Shown: positions 17,672-26,951, counted from the stretch's first letter. The stretch: 64,000 nt of DNA from DATFXM01 sp035315885 (GCA_035315885.1 DATFXM010000194.1:1-64000); one strand, 5' to 3'. The notes: generated from the sequence alone by a model not told the origin. Made by a program: numbers and translations.

Positions 17672-19384
17672 GTGGAGAACTTCTACCTGAGTGCGTTGAC
17701 TCGCGAGCTTGCCCCCGCGCTATCGGGACGCAGAGTCGGCGCGATACGGTCAGTCGACACGCAAGTGCGAGTCGAAGTCAGCGGGCGAGATAACTCGCAG
17801 CTAGTCCTGGATCTGGATCGCAGCTTCCCGGCGATGTTCCTCGCGCCTATCGACTCGAAGCGTACGCGGAGTCAAAGCTCCGTCTCGCCATTTGTAGCTC
17901 TGCTTCGAAAACACATCTCCGACTCCAGAATCGGCAAGATCGCCAAGACTGCCGGCGACAGAGTCGTACGCATCGAGTTTGAATCCGGCGATTTGTCTGG
18001 GTCTACGCAGAATTTCAATCTGATTCTGGAGTTCGCCGGCCGTACCGCAAACGCGTACTTGTGCGATGCCGCGTTTACCGTCCTGGCCTCGATGTATCGC
18101 ACCGACCGTACAACGTTCGAGTTCGAGGAAGGAAATCCCGACCGCGACGAACTCGCGTTTCGAGGTTTGGCGGCACGAGGACTGTCGTCCCTCGAACATC
18201 TCGCGGCCGGTGGCGGGTCCTCGAACATAAGTCCCTTGATGAAGCGCGAACTGATCGCACGTTCGAAAACGGTTGGCTTGGCAGATGCAGTCCGAACTCT
18301 GGTCAGTGACTTATTTGAAAAGTCGCCAGTGCCTGTCGTCTATTCGCGCCTGCCTCTCGAGGAAGCGGGCACGCGACAATCCGACCTTCGTACCGATTTT
18401 CTTCTATCTCATATCGACCTCGAGGTTGGACAAAGTCTCAACCGGCGTCAATTCGAGAGTCTCTCGGAAGCTGCCCGAGCTTTCGTTTCGGCGCGCCGGC
18501 GAGCACAAGAGTTTAATGATGCACTCGAAAAAACACGTCGCGTACTTCGCAGAGAGATCACTCGCTTGGAATCTGCGCTGGCTGGTATCAGCTCAGACCA
18601 AAACCGGTTTGAAAACCCTGCCTTGCTCAGGCGGAAAGGCGAGCTTCTGCTAGCCAACATAACGACTGCACGAGTCATTGGCCAGAACGCGATGGTGATC
18701 GACTACTATGATCCTTCTCAAAGTGAGATAGCGATAGAGATGCCGGAGGGGGCGGATATTCAGCAGGCGGCGGAGAGCTACTTCGAGCGGTACAAAAAGG
18801 CAAATCGCGCGGTCGTGGCGATCGAGACACGCAGCAACGAGCTGCGGAGTCAACTTGAGCTGTTCCGTGGATTGTTGGAAGCGGTTGATGCGGAGCCTTG
18901 CGAGTCAACGCTCGCCCGGGTTGTCCGGAGCGCTGAGGCGGCGGGACTGCCGATATCACTGATCGCAAGAGCGGCCACCGGAAACAAACGAAAAGTTGAG
19001 AAGGGACGCACTGCGATTGGCCGCCGATTCAGATCAAGCGACGGGTTCGAAATCATCGTAGGACGCAACGATCGCGAAAACGACGCGATAACCTTCAGAG
19101 TCTCAAACTCCGAAGACGTCTGGCTCCACGCCGCCGACTATCCCGGTTCTCATGTCGTGATTCGAAATCCCCAAAGAAAGGAAGTGCCCCATCGGACGGT
19201 GACGGAAGCTGCTGAAATCGCGGCTCTCAACTCGCATGCAAAGCGCTCACCCAAGGTGGCCGTGCACTATACGAGGCGAAAATTTGTTTCGAAGCCGCCA
19301 AAGGCCAAGCCTGGCCTGGTCCGATTGTCCTCGTTCAAGACGGTATTGGTCGAACCGGGATGCTCAATAGAAAAGATCGATTGA
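17672..19384 (+). CDS. rqcH: RqcH/NFACT ribosome quality-control protein
   Basis: 570 residues from a GTG start, with an AGGA upstream. It is the bacterial homologue of Rqc2/NEMF: it binds the obstructed 50S subunit with peptidyl-tRNA and recruits tRNA-Ala to add C-terminal alanine tails that mark stalled chains for decay. The N-terminal NFACT-N domain (NFYLSALTRELAPAL, FNLILEFAGRTANAYL), a central coiled coil (about 265-400) and the C-terminal NFACT-R domain are visible; the latter holds the hallmark NDAITFRV, DVWLHAADYPGSHVVIR and KVAVHYTRRKFVSKP segments. In some Firmicutes this family was named fibronectin-binding protein A. The gene stands alone between the RDD gene and convergent aroK. 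Confidence 0.93.
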   Translation: MENFYLSALTRELAPALSGRRVGAIRSVDTQVRVEVSGRDNSQLVLDLDRSFPAMFLAPIDSKRTRSQSSVSPFVALLRKHISDSRIGKIAKTAGDRVVRIEFESGDLSGSTQNFNLILEFAGRTANAYLCDAAFTVLASMYRTDRTTFEFEEGNPDRDELAFRGLAARGLSSLEHLAAGGGSSNISPLMKRELIARSKTVGLADAVRTLVSDLFEKSPVPVVYSRLPLEEAGTRQSDLRTDFLLSHIDLEVGQSLNRRQFESLSEAARAFVSARRRAQEFNDALEKTRRVLRREITRLESALAGISSDQNRFENPALLRRKGELLLANITTARVIGQNAMVIDYYDPSQSEIAIEMPEGADIQQAAESYFERYKKANRAVVAIETRSNELRSQLELFRGLLEAVDAEPCESTLARVVRSAEAAGLPISLIARAATGNKRKVEKGRTAIGRRFRSSDGFEIIVGRNDRENDAITFRVSNSEDVWLHAADYPGSHVVIRNPQRKEVPHRTVTEAAEIAALNSHAKRSPKVAVHYTRRKFVSKPPKAKPGLVRLSSFKTVLVEPGCSIEKID

Positions 19385-19411
19385 AAGTCGCTGCGGGTTT
19401 GCGAGGACGAT

Positions 19412-19909
19412 TCAGGAGCCGAGGATCGCGACGATCTTGTCAGCCACCGCCGTAGCATCCAGATCACCCGTTTCAATGACATGGTCTGCCTTCGCATAAA
19501 AGCAAATGCGTTTAGCCAGAAGCTCTCTCATAGCACTGTCTGCACCGAGCTTCGGACGGCCCGCATCGCCGCGTATTCTCGCAAGACAAGTCTCAAGAGG
19601 GCAGTTAAGCCAGACGCTGACTCCACTGCGCTGCATCGCCTCGCGGTTGATCTGCGAAACGAACGCACCGCCGCCCACGGCGATTACAGACGGCTCAAGC
19701 GCGTCGCAACGCGCGACCGCTTCCTGCTCCAGGCGCCTGAACTCTGACTCGCCGGCCGCTTCGAATATTCGGGCCACGGTTGTGCCCGCCGACTGTTCAA
19801 TCAACTGATCAAGATCGTAGAAACGTCTGGATAGTTTTCGTGCCAGCTCAGCTCCGACAGTCGACTTCCCTGCCCCCATGAATCCAACTAAGAAAATGTG
19901 ATCAGCCAC
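19412..19909 (-). CDS. aroK: Shikimate kinase
   Basis: 165 residues from a GTG start. It phosphorylates shikimate at the 3-hydroxyl with ATP, the fifth step of the shikimate pathway. Walker A is GFMGAGKSTVG; the shikimate-binding acidic YDLDQLIE, the conserved SEFRRLE, the AVGGGAF loop and the LID segment RGDAGRPKL are all present. Length is typical. It lies 26 bp downstream of aroA on the same strand, so the two form an aromatic-biosynthesis operon catalysing consecutive steps. Confidence 0.97.
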   Translation of the reverse strand: MADHIFLVGFMGAGKSTVGAELARKLSRRFYDLDQLIEQSAGTTVARIFEAAGESEFRRLEQEAVARCDALEPSVIAVGGGAFVSQINREAMQRSGVSVWLNCPLETCLARIRGDAGRPKLGADSAMRELLAKRICFYAKADHVIETGDLDATAVADKIVAILGS

Positions 19910-19935
19910 CGGATCGCTCGGTTCGTGAAATTGTT

Positions 19936-21267
19936 TTACGCTGCATCGCTCACGACCAACGTTTTGAGTACGTCATAGAACTCCGGGAACGAGACCGCTA
20001 CGCATTCACTGTCGACTATCTCCGTACTGCCCGACGCCGCAAGCCCCGCTACGGAGAACGCCATCGCGATTCGATGGTCGCCCGCCGAGTCCAGACGGGC
20101 GCCTCTCAGTTTCTGAGGGCCCTCGATTGCAAATCCGTCATCGAATTCTTCGATTCGGCCTCCGAGCGCTCGTATGCAGTCGATGATCTTTCTTATTCGA
20201 TCGCTTTCCTTGATGCGAAGCTCCCTCGCATCGCGAATTTCGATTCTTCCCTCAGTCTGCGTAGCTACCACCGCGAGCATCGGAAGCTCGTCAATGAGTT
20301 TCGGAATGATCCGCCCTCGAATCATTGTTCCGCCCGTTTCAGCTCGGAGTCCATCCGATGAGACGCTGATCGTTCCGTTTGTTTCGCCGCCGATGGTGCT
20401 CAGATTGGTGCGCTCAATCTTTGCCCCGAGCTGCTCCAGGACTTCCAGCAGTGCAGTTCGAGTTGGATTGAGATTAACGTCTCGGATCTCCAGCGCCGAT
20501 CCGGGCAGCATCGCTGCCGCGGCAGCAAAGAATGCTGCCGAAGACATGTCGCCGGGCACCGTGTAACTCGCAGGCAGTAGTTCAGCGGGGCCCTCCACCG
20601 AGATCCAGTCGTCGTCTTGTTGAACCTTCACTCCAAACGCAGGAAGCATGAGCTCGGTATGATTTCGAGACTGATACGGCTCGCGGACGCGAGTGCGTCC
20701 CTGCGCGAACAGTCCGGCGAGCAACACACAACTCTTCACCTGCGCGCTCGCGACTGGACTCGAGTATTCGATAGATCGAAGTCTGGTGCCGGTGATGGTG
20801 AGCGGTGGAAACGAGGTGTCTCTCGCGACGATTTCCGCGCCCATGAGTCTCAAAGGCTCGATGATTCGATTCATCGGGCGACGTCTCAGACTTGCGTCTC
20901 CATCGATGATCGAGACAAACGGCTGAGCGGCAAGGACTCCACTGATCATTCGCATAGTGGAGCCGGAATTTGCCGCGTCGAGGATCGCGGGGTTGATGGA
21001 AGCGCCGTACCCGGTCATTCCCTTGCCATTTATGTTGAGCGTGCCGTTGCCGATTTCGGTGGTGATACCCAGGCGTCTAAGGCAATCGAGAGTAGCCGCG
21101 CAATCGGCGCCCGACGAGTAGCCTTTGATGGTGGACGTTCCGTTTGCGAGCGATGCGAGGAGTGCTGCGCGATGAGAGATAGACTTATCTCCGGGGACTG
21201 AGAGTGAGCCTTTGATAGTTGTGGGACCCTTAACTTTTGCCGATCTTGACATCGCAACTTGCGGCAT
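19936..21267 (-). CDS. aroA: 3-phosphoshikimate 1-carboxyvinyltransferase (EPSP synthase)
   Basis: 443 residues from the ATG at 21267; an ATG five codons later (21252) is equally possible, as neither has a clear ribosome-binding site. It condenses shikimate-3-phosphate with phosphoenolpyruvate. The N-terminal PGDKSISHRAALLASLANG motif, DAANSGSTMRMISGVLA (a variant of the N-G-T loop), SLRRRPMNRIIEPL, SAAFFAAAA, KESDRI and the C-terminal DHRIAMAFSVAGL are present. The SGSTMR loop has Ser where glyphosate-sensitive class I enzymes have Gly-Thr-Ala, which fits class II-type enzymes; this is an inference from the motif only. First gene of the aroA-aroK pair. Confidence 0.97.
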   Translation of the reverse strand: MPQVAMSRSAKVKGPTTIKGSLSVPGDKSISHRAALLASLANGTSTIKGYSSGADCAATLDCLRRLGITTEIGNGTLNINGKGMTGYGASINPAILDAANSGSTMRMISGVLAAQPFVSIIDGDASLRRRPMNRIIEPLRLMGAEIVARDTSFPPLTITGTRLRSIEYSSPVASAQVKSCVLLAGLFAQGRTRVREPYQSRNHTELMLPAFGVKVQQDDDWISVEGPAELLPASYTVPGDMSSAAFFAAAAAMLPGSALEIRDVNLNPTRTALLEVLEQLGAKIERTNLSTIGGETNGTISVSSDGLRAETGGTMIRGRIIPKLIDELPMLAVVATQTEGRIEIRDARELRIKESDRIRKIIDCIRALGGRIEEFDDGFAIEGPQKLRGARLDSAGDHRIAMAFSVAGLAASGSTEIVDSECVAVSFPEFYDVLKTLVVSDAA

Positions 21268-21298
21268 GTTACACAATTACGCGCCCTGTGACCACCTA

Positions 21299-21321
21299 AC
21301 GCGTTGCACAGCGCGTTGCAC
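21299..21321. repeat. Tandem CGCGTTGCAC direct repeat in a divergent promoter region
   Basis: Two copies of CGCGTTGCAC, 12 bp apart, between the divergent starts of aroA and the anti-sigma kinase gene. The 12-bp spacing is just over one helical turn. It could be an operator for either gene; the 98-bp gap leaves little room for anything but the two promoters. Confidence 0.5.
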
Positions 21322-21365
21322 CGAATCATGCAAACAGGCTATTTTGAAAGGCACCTCGCTCGCCG

Positions 21366-21785
21366 ATGACAGAGACCATCGAGCTCTCAATCGACAGTAA
21401 ACTCGAATTCGTTGATCTGGTCTCGTCGGTCACCAAAGACATTACGTCCAAGATGGGCTTTGAGGAAGACGATGCGAGTTGGATAGAACTGGCAGTTCAT
21501 GAAGCTGTAATAAATGCGATAATGCATGGCAACAAACACTCACCGGAGAAACAAGTGGATGTTCGCTTTGTACAGGAGAAGGAGTGCTTGACGGTATACA
21601 TCCGCGATTATGGAGCGGGGTTCGATCCTTCACAGCTTCCTGATCCGACCGCAACCGACAATCTTTTGAACCCGACCGGTCGCGGCATCTTTTATATGCG
21701 GACGTTCATGGACGAAGTAGAGCACTCGATCCACCCGCAGGGTGGAAGTCTGGTACGAATGAAGAAGCTAATGCGTTCAACCTAG
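21366..21785 (+). CDS. Anti-sigma regulatory factor, serine protein kinase (RsbW/SpoIIAB-like)
   Basis: 139 residues. GHKL-fold ATPase of the HATPase_c_2 type, with N box ELAVHEAVINAIMHGN, G1 box IRDYGAGFDP and G2 box NPTGRGIFYMRTFMDEV. Such kinases bind a sigma factor and phosphorylate a STAS antagonist on Ser, switching partners according to stress. The STAS gene begins 35 bp downstream, completing the core of a partner-switching module. No sigma factor or PP2C phosphatase lies in the window, so the target is encoded elsewhere. Confidence 0.92.
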   Translation: MTETIELSIDSKLEFVDLVSSVTKDITSKMGFEEDDASWIELAVHEAVINAIMHGNKHSPEKQVDVRFVQEKECLTVYIRDYGAGFDPSQLPDPTATDNLLNPTGRGIFYMRTFMDEVEHSIHPQGGSLVRMKKLMRST

Positions 21786-21820
21786 TTCAAACTCAGACGA
21801 CGAAAAAAGGAGAAGTTGCA

Positions 21821-22168
21821 ATGGCAAATCTAGTAATAAAGGACCGGCAGGTGGGCGAGGTAACGATACTAGACCTTTCGGGCAAGATAACGATTGGTGA
21901 GGGCAGCGTCCAACTGCGAGAGACGGTCCGCAAAATGCTCGACGAGGGAAGAAAAAAATTGCTACTTAACCTCGGCGACGTCTCCTATGTCGATAGCTCG
22001 GGAATCGGTGAACTGGTCAGCTCTTATACCACGACAAACAATAATGGCGGCCAGCTTAAGCTCCTGAATCAGACTAAGAAAATCCAGGACCTGCTTACGA
22101 TTACCAAGCTGCTCACTGTCTTCGAGACCTTTGACGACGAATCCGCGGCGGTGGCCAGCTTCAAATAG
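21821..22168 (+). CDS. STAS-domain anti-sigma factor antagonist
   Basis: 115 residues with AAGGAG 10 nt ahead of the ATG. Single STAS domain: GEVTILDLSGKITIGEGS, LLLNLGDVSYVDSSGIGEL and LKLLNQTKKIQDLLTITKL. The first Ser of the DSSGIGEL segment is the usual phosphorylation site. When unphosphorylated it would bind the kinase encoded just upstream and free the sigma factor. A terminator-like hairpin follows 58 bp after the stop, so the two genes form a closed bicistronic unit. Confidence 0.93.
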   Translation: MANLVIKDRQVGEVTILDLSGKITIGEGSVQLRETVRKMLDEGRKKLLLNLGDVSYVDSSGIGELVSSYTTTNNNGGQLKLLNQTKKIQDLLTITKLLTVFETFDDESAAVASFK

Positions 22169-22225
22169 TCCAATCAACATGGCGATCTTGTCGCCGGCTC
22201 GCTGACTGGTACTTTGAAACAATAC

Positions 22226-22264
22226 GGGCGCAGACTTCTAACCCAAGGCTAGAAGGTTGCGCCC
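22226..22264 (+). terminator. Terminator-like hairpin after the partner-switching pair
   Basis: Stem GGGCGCA/TGCGCCC extended by CTTCTA/TAGAAG, with a 2-nt internal loop on each side and a 9-nt apical loop. It is followed by TTTCCCTT. It ends 17 bp before the next ATG, so it could also influence translation of the caspase-like gene. Confidence 0.7.
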
Positions 22265-22281
22265 TTTCCCTTCTGCCGAGC

Positions 22282-24504
22282 ATGAAATCGCGTCCGCTTC
22301 ATCTTGCTGTTCTTCTCCTCCCTCTCTTTCTGGTTGCACCTGCTTCCTCGCAGACTTCCAACGCCGCGGAGCCTGCACGAACGGCACCGGGAATTCGCGC
22401 GGTGGTCGTGGGCATCTCTAGATACCCGAAGCTCCCGGGGGGACAACAGCTACAGTTCGCGGATCGCGATGCATCGTTCTTTGCCGAACTCCTTCAAACA
22501 ACAGGAGTGCCTCGAGAACGCGTGAGGGTTCTGATCGGAGCCGAGGCAACAACCGCGGCAATCAAATCCGCCATCGGAAACTGGCTGGCTCAGGCGGTCG
22601 AGTCCGATACGGTGATCCTCTTTTTTTCTGGTCACGGATTTTTCGAGGACCAATTTGGTGAAGCTTACCTTCTTGGAGCCGACTCCGACTCCAAAGATCC
22701 CTACTCGACCGCGCTCTCGGTTTCTGACATCGAACAGGCACTGAAGAAACGAGTGCGTGCCGGCAAGGTTCTGGTGATTGCCGATGCGATGAGGCGTGAC
22801 TTCTTTGATCCCGACTCTAACCCGCAGGCAGCAGCATCCTTCACTCGAGCGTTTTCCGATCTGGCTGCTGCTCGAAACGGCTCGGTTGCAATCCTCGCAA
22901 ACAGCCCCGGCGAGTACTCACGCGAAGGTCAGCGCTGGGGCGGACACGGAGCCTTCACGCGCCACCTCGTGGATCTCGCGTACAGCGGCGTTTGCAAAAA
23001 TGCAGAAGACTGGTTCAACAGGATCAGCCCCCTCTTGAGCCAGGACTCGTCGGGTAGACAGCACGTTTGGAAGAGCGGGGGGCCACTCGAACGAATAGAG
23101 TTCCCGTCGTTGCCAAACTCTAGAGGTCAGCTTGCGAGTGCGACAAGACAAGACTTGCCATCGAGCAATACAACAACGGCGCCCTCCGAGAAACCTGACT
23201 CGCCCGTGAAATCGAGAACCACGCGCGCCGCACCGAACACCCGTCGGCCGAAACGAGAAGCTCAGCCATCCAAACCGGTTGACTCTCCTGTACCGGCTGA
23301 ACGTCGAGATGGCGAAGTCAGCAGCCCTGCCGCACGCAACACCGAGACGCCGCCGTCTTCCAGTGTGAGCGACCGAAACTCGGCTGCAGATGCCGCGGCG
23401 CCTCGTACAACAAGCTCGGGGAGAGGAACCAACTCAAAGGCGCAAACAAAGGAGCCTCCCGCAGATACGGCGAGGAGCACTGCTCCACCACCAAACCCGC
23501 CTTCGGCTGCGGTCAGCTCGCCGGAGCCAGCGCCGGTATCCGCGCGCTCTGACCTGCCGTCGTCTGCGACGCTTCCAACGGAGCCTTCACGTCCTGCGCG
23601 CGCGTCATCAACGCCTCCCGCCGTTTCCTCTGTTTCAGAGGCTCCGGCGCGAACTCAACCTGCGCCACCTGCGATCGCGGTGCCCGAGAGCACCACCAGC
23701 AGCGCGGCTGCTCCGTCGCCGTTGATTTTCAAAGTCGAAGAGGCAATCGCAGCGAACCGCCTGGTTGACCCGCCAGGCTCGAGTGCGTGGGACTTATACC
23801 AGCGCCTCACGGTTGATCCGGGAAGCGCCGCTGAAGTTTCCAGGCTCAGACCGAAGTTATCAGAGGCTCTGGTGAAGGCCGGTCGCGACGCTGTCGTCGC
23901 AGATGTACGCTCGGACAACATCGCTGACCGAGTAGATGACTTTAAGCGGGCCGGCAGAATGTTGTCGCGAGCCAGGCAAATCGGAGCGACCGGCGATATA
24001 GCTGCGCTCGAGAAGCTAAGTGCAGCGGAGGCGTTGATAGCTCTTCAGTTCTATGACGAGGCCGAACAGGCCCTCGCACAATTGCAGAATGCAAAGATCG
24101 CCGCGGTCGACAACGCGTTGGGTCTGACGTATCTCGGGCGGCTCGAGAACGTGCGGGCTGAACGCGCATTCAAGAGGTCCATCGAGATGGATCCGAAATA
24201 TGCGGCGCCTCACTACAATTTGGCTTTGCTCTATCGAGCTGGCCAAAACGAATCTGCGATGTCCGAACTGAGTCAGGCAGCCGAGCTTGACCCTTCAAAC
24301 GCCGCGATCCTCGAGACGCTTGGCGATGAATACTTCGCAAGGCAAAAGTGGTCCGAGTCGGCGGAGTCCTTCAGGAAGGCAATTCAAATCAAGCCCAACG
24401 ACGACAACCTGCACACAAAGCTGGGTCACGCACTTTTCAGTGCGGGCCTCACCGAAGAAGCAAATCGTGAGTATAAGCGTGCCGCGGAGCTTCGAAAGAA
24501 GTAG
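22282..24504 (+). CDS. Secreted caspase-fold/TPR protein lacking the catalytic cysteine
   Basis: 740 residues: signal peptide (about 1-23), a peptidase C14 caspase-like domain (about 30-275), a Pro/Ser/Thr-rich linker (about 280-480) and C-terminal TPRs (about 560-740). The caspase fold shows AVVVGISRYPKL, FADRDASFFAELL and the catalytic-His motif LFFSGHG (His118). The segment that normally reads DACxxG reads VLVIADAMRRDF, so Met170 occupies the expected Cys position; the codon is ATG with intact flanking sequence. The domain is therefore predicted to be proteolytically inactive unless another Cys substitutes. TPRs suggest a periplasmic binding or scaffolding role. A homologue with an intact dyad is encoded at 40999-43752. 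Confidence 0.85.
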   Translation: MKSRPLHLAVLLLPLFLVAPASSQTSNAAEPARTAPGIRAVVVGISRYPKLPGGQQLQFADRDASFFAELLQTTGVPRERVRVLIGAEATTAAIKSAIGNWLAQAVESDTVILFFSGHGFFEDQFGEAYLLGADSDSKDPYSTALSVSDIEQALKKRVRAGKVLVIADAMRRDFFDPDSNPQAAASFTRAFSDLAAARNGSVAILANSPGEYSREGQRWGGHGAFTRHLVDLAYSGVCKNAEDWFNRISPLLSQDSSGRQHVWKSGGPLERIEFPSLPNSRGQLASATRQDLPSSNTTTAPSEKPDSPVKSRTTRAAPNTRRPKREAQPSKPVDSPVPAERRDGEVSSPAARNTETPPSSSVSDRNSAADAAAPRTTSSGRGTNSKAQTKEPPADTARSTAPPPNPPSAAVSSPEPAPVSARSDLPSSATLPTEPSRPARASSTPPAVSSVSEAPARTQPAPPAIAVPESTTSSAAAPSPLIFKVEEAIAANRLVDPPGSSAWDLYQRLTVDPGSAAEVSRLRPKLSEALVKAGRDAVVADVRSDNIADRVDDFKRAGRMLSRARQIGATGDIAALEKLSAAEALIALQFYDEAEQALAQLQNAKIAAVDNALGLTYLGRLENVRAERAFKRSIEMDPKYAAPHYNLALLYRAGQNESAMSELSQAAELDPSNAAILETLGDEYFARQKWSESAESFRKAIQIKPNDDNLHTKLGHALFSAGLTEEANREYKRAAELRKK

Positions 24505-24581
24505 GAGACGCGGCGACGCGATGAGCCTGTCAGTGTCGCCCATTCGCCAATTCCCTCCTCTCCGCGTCCCTCCTCCGCTCG

Positions 24582-25742
24582 TCACCTCTTCTTCTTTTCC
24601 TCCGACTGCTGCTCGAGATCAAGCAGATACAGCTCGTTGTTGTCTTCCTTCTCACGATCGGACCCAAACAGTATCGTGGTGTTCGAAGCGAACACCGGAG
24701 TATGGTTATTAAAGCCCTTGTGAGTGAGCTGCTTCAGCTCGCCGCTCGAAATGTCGTACAAGAATAACTGTGCTCCGTTTCGAGCGGCGCCAAGAAAAAC
24801 AATCAGCTTGCCGTCCGGTGATACCGACGGATTCCTTTTGATTAGGTCGGGGTCCGGAAGCTCAGTGATCTTACCGCTCCCGGAATCCAGTAGATATACC
24901 TGGTCTTGTTGTTCGGCCTGTTCCTGAGCCGACAAAACAATCGTCTGCGTCCCCTTGATGACTCGGTATGAACGGATCCGCGCGAACTTCGTCTCGGTAA
25001 GATCTCGGAGAGGCTTGCCTTCGAACGAATACTGCCAAAGCGAATGACGCCCCGTAGCGTCGCTGACCTTCACCAGCAGTACAGATTTCTCGTCGGCAGA
25101 TATTCCGGGGAGCAGCGAAGAAGCTTCATCGTCCGTAAAGTACTCAGCTTTGCCTCCGCCAACCGGCATTGCCGCGACGTGCAGGATTCCAAAAGCGGCG
25201 TCGGGCAGAGGGCTCTCATCAGAACTGTACAGAATCTTCTTGCCATTAGGCGTAAACACCGGCTCCTTGTCGCTGAATGCGTTCCTGGTCAACTGGCGCA
25301 TCTTTCCGCTGGTGAGCTCGAGCACATAGATCTCCGGGAACGCGGCAACTTCACTGGCGCCGGCCATCGCGATCATTTGCCCATCCGGAGACCATGCGGG
25401 ATTGCTCACACCCCATTTCAAGGCAGTAAGCGGCGGTCGAATCGAGTGGTCCGTCAGATTCATCAGATACAGATTGGGACTCTGCTGCGGCTTTTGAGCC
25501 AGCAACAACACAGACTTTCCATCCGGAGACACCGGTCCAATCGCGTACAGTCCAAGACCCTGAGTCAGCTTCTGAATCTTGAAAGCCTCACTCTTCTTGT
25601 CTTCGTTCTTTTCCTGCGGCGACGCGGCCCGATGCGCGCCCGCGACTACGCTTGAAGCAACTGACGGAACAGCCAATGCCCATGCAATGAATGCGAATGC
25701 CGCTTGCCTTGAAAGCCTTCGGACAGTTTCAGGAATTCTCAT
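24582..25742 (-). CDS. Secreted TolB/PD40 beta-propeller protein
   Basis: 386 residues from the ATG at 25742, with AGAGG 5 nt upstream; an extra 11 codons upstream precede the signal peptide and are rejected. Signal peptide (AAFAFIAWALAVPSVASS), then repeated WD40-like PD40 blades: VSPDGKSVLLLAQK, NPAWSPDGQMIAMAG, PVFTPNGKKILYSSD and PSVSPDGKLIVFLG. This is the TolB-type six-bladed propeller without a fused peptidase domain. It probably functions in periplasmic binding or envelope integrity; a genuine TolB would be expected near tol/pal genes, which are absent here. It ends convergently with the caspase-like gene, 77 bp apart. Confidence 0.85.
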   Translation of the reverse strand: MRIPETVRRLSRQAAFAFIAWALAVPSVASSVVAGAHRAASPQEKNEDKKSEAFKIQKLTQGLGLYAIGPVSPDGKSVLLLAQKPQQSPNLYLMNLTDHSIRPPLTALKWGVSNPAWSPDGQMIAMAGASEVAAFPEIYVLELTSGKMRQLTRNAFSDKEPVFTPNGKKILYSSDESPLPDAAFGILHVAAMPVGGGKAEYFTDDEASSLLPGISADEKSVLLVKVSDATGRHSLWQYSFEGKPLRDLTETKFARIRSYRVIKGTQTIVLSAQEQAEQQDQVYLLDSGSGKITELPDPDLIKRNPSVSPDGKLIVFLGAARNGAQLFLYDISSGELKQLTHKGFNNHTPVFASNTTILFGSDREKEDNNELYLLDLEQQSEEKKKR

Positions 25743-25879
25743 TCGACCTCTCGTGATCTGAAGGTATGTGTGCAACTGGGCCTCTGTGGTTCAGCAGATT
25801 CTCCGCAAATCGAGTCAAGCGCGTCAACCCGGACCTAGAGGTGGTCTTGTCATCATTGAACCGCACGCAGCCGTCGAGG

Positions 25880-25906
25880 TTGAGAAAACATCCGTCGCTG
25901 TATAAC
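25880..25906 (+). promoter_or_regulatory. Weak candidate promoter for 3-hydroxyacyl-CoA dehydrogenase
   Basis: TTGAGA (25880-25885) and TATAAC (25901-25906) are separated by 15 bp, shorter than ideal, and lie 87 bp before the ATG. The -10 is good; the -35 assignment is doubtful. Confidence 0.3.
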
Positions 25907-25993
25907 CTAGCTGGTGGATTTCGGCAGCCTAATTGATAGAGTTTCGTAGCGGAAACAGTCTGCCGGTCGACCAAACACTGGAGATCGCGTCTC

Positions 25994-26884
25994 ATGAAAA
26001 TAAACAAGGTCGGTGTACTGGGCTGCGGGTTGATGGGCTCGGGCATCGCACAAGTTTGCGCGCAGGCGGATCGCGACGTCACCGTCGTAGAAGTTTCGGA
26101 CCAGTTACTGACGAAGGGTCTCGATGGAATCAAGAAACAACTTGCGAAGTCAGTCGAGAAAGGCAAGCTCTCGCGCGAAGCCAGCGACCAGATTACAGCG
26201 AGATTGCGCGGCAGCACCAAACTCGAAGACCTGAATGATGCTGAGCTGATAATCGAAGCGATCATCGAGAGCATGGACGAAAAGCATAAGACCTACTCGC
26301 GGCTGGACCAGATCTGCCGGCCTGAGACAATCTTTGCATCGAATACTTCCAGTCTTTCGATTACCCAGATGATGACCGCGACCACACCCGAACGTCAGCG
26401 TCGCTTTATCGGCATGCACTTCTTCAATCCCGTACCGGTGATGAAGCTTGTCGAGGTTGTTCGAACGATATTGACCGATCCCGAAGTGTTCACAACGGCC
26501 ACGAACTTTGGACGCGAGATTGGCAAAGTTCCCGTCCAGACCAGCGATCGCACCGGTTTCATAGTCAATCGACTGCTCGTGCCTTATATGCTCGACTCGA
26601 TACGGGCGCTGGAAGAGGGAGTGGCAACCATAGTCGATATCGACAACGGAATGAAACTCGGCTGCGGGTATCCGATGGGCCCGTTTACGCTCTTGGACTT
26701 TGTTGGACTCGATACTACCTACTACATCGCGAACATCATGTTCGACGAGTTCCGAGAAAAGAGATTCGCTCCTCCGGCGTTACTGAAGCGAATGGTGATG
26801 GCGGGACTGAACGGAAGAAAAACCGGGCGGGGTTTTTACGACTATTCCGACCCTCAGAATCCAGTTCCAATGAATCTGTTGTGA
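25994..26884 (+). CDS. hbd: 3-hydroxybutyryl-CoA dehydrogenase
   Basis: 296 residues. NAD(P)-dependent oxidation of (S)-3-hydroxyacyl-CoA to 3-ketoacyl-CoA. The N-terminal Rossmann motif is GVLGCGLMGSGIAQV; the catalytic His lies in GMHFFNPVPVMKLVEVV, preceded by ASNTSSLSIT; the C-terminal domain carries DRTGFIVNRLLVPYM and GCGYPMGPFTLLDFVGLD. It is a stand-alone dehydrogenase of normal length, without a crotonase fusion. A thiolase at 56860-58056 could supply the next step of beta-oxidation or the previous step of a butyryl pathway. GGAG precedes the ATG. It is followed by a separately started serine hydrolase gene. Confidence 0.95.
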   Translation: MKINKVGVLGCGLMGSGIAQVCAQADRDVTVVEVSDQLLTKGLDGIKKQLAKSVEKGKLSREASDQITARLRGSTKLEDLNDAELIIEAIIESMDEKHKTYSRLDQICRPETIFASNTSSLSITQMMTATTPERQRRFIGMHFFNPVPVMKLVEVVRTILTDPEVFTTATNFGREIGKVPVQTSDRTGFIVNRLLVPYMLDSIRALEEGVATIVDIDNGMKLGCGYPMGPFTLLDFVGLDTTYYIANIMFDEFREKRFAPPALLKRMVMAGLNGRKTGRGFYDYSDPQNPVPMNLL

Positions 26885-26951
26885 TCGAGCGCTCACGAAA
26901 CGAACCGTACAACTCGCACTCCTCCAGTGCAATGAAAATAAGGACCTCTCA

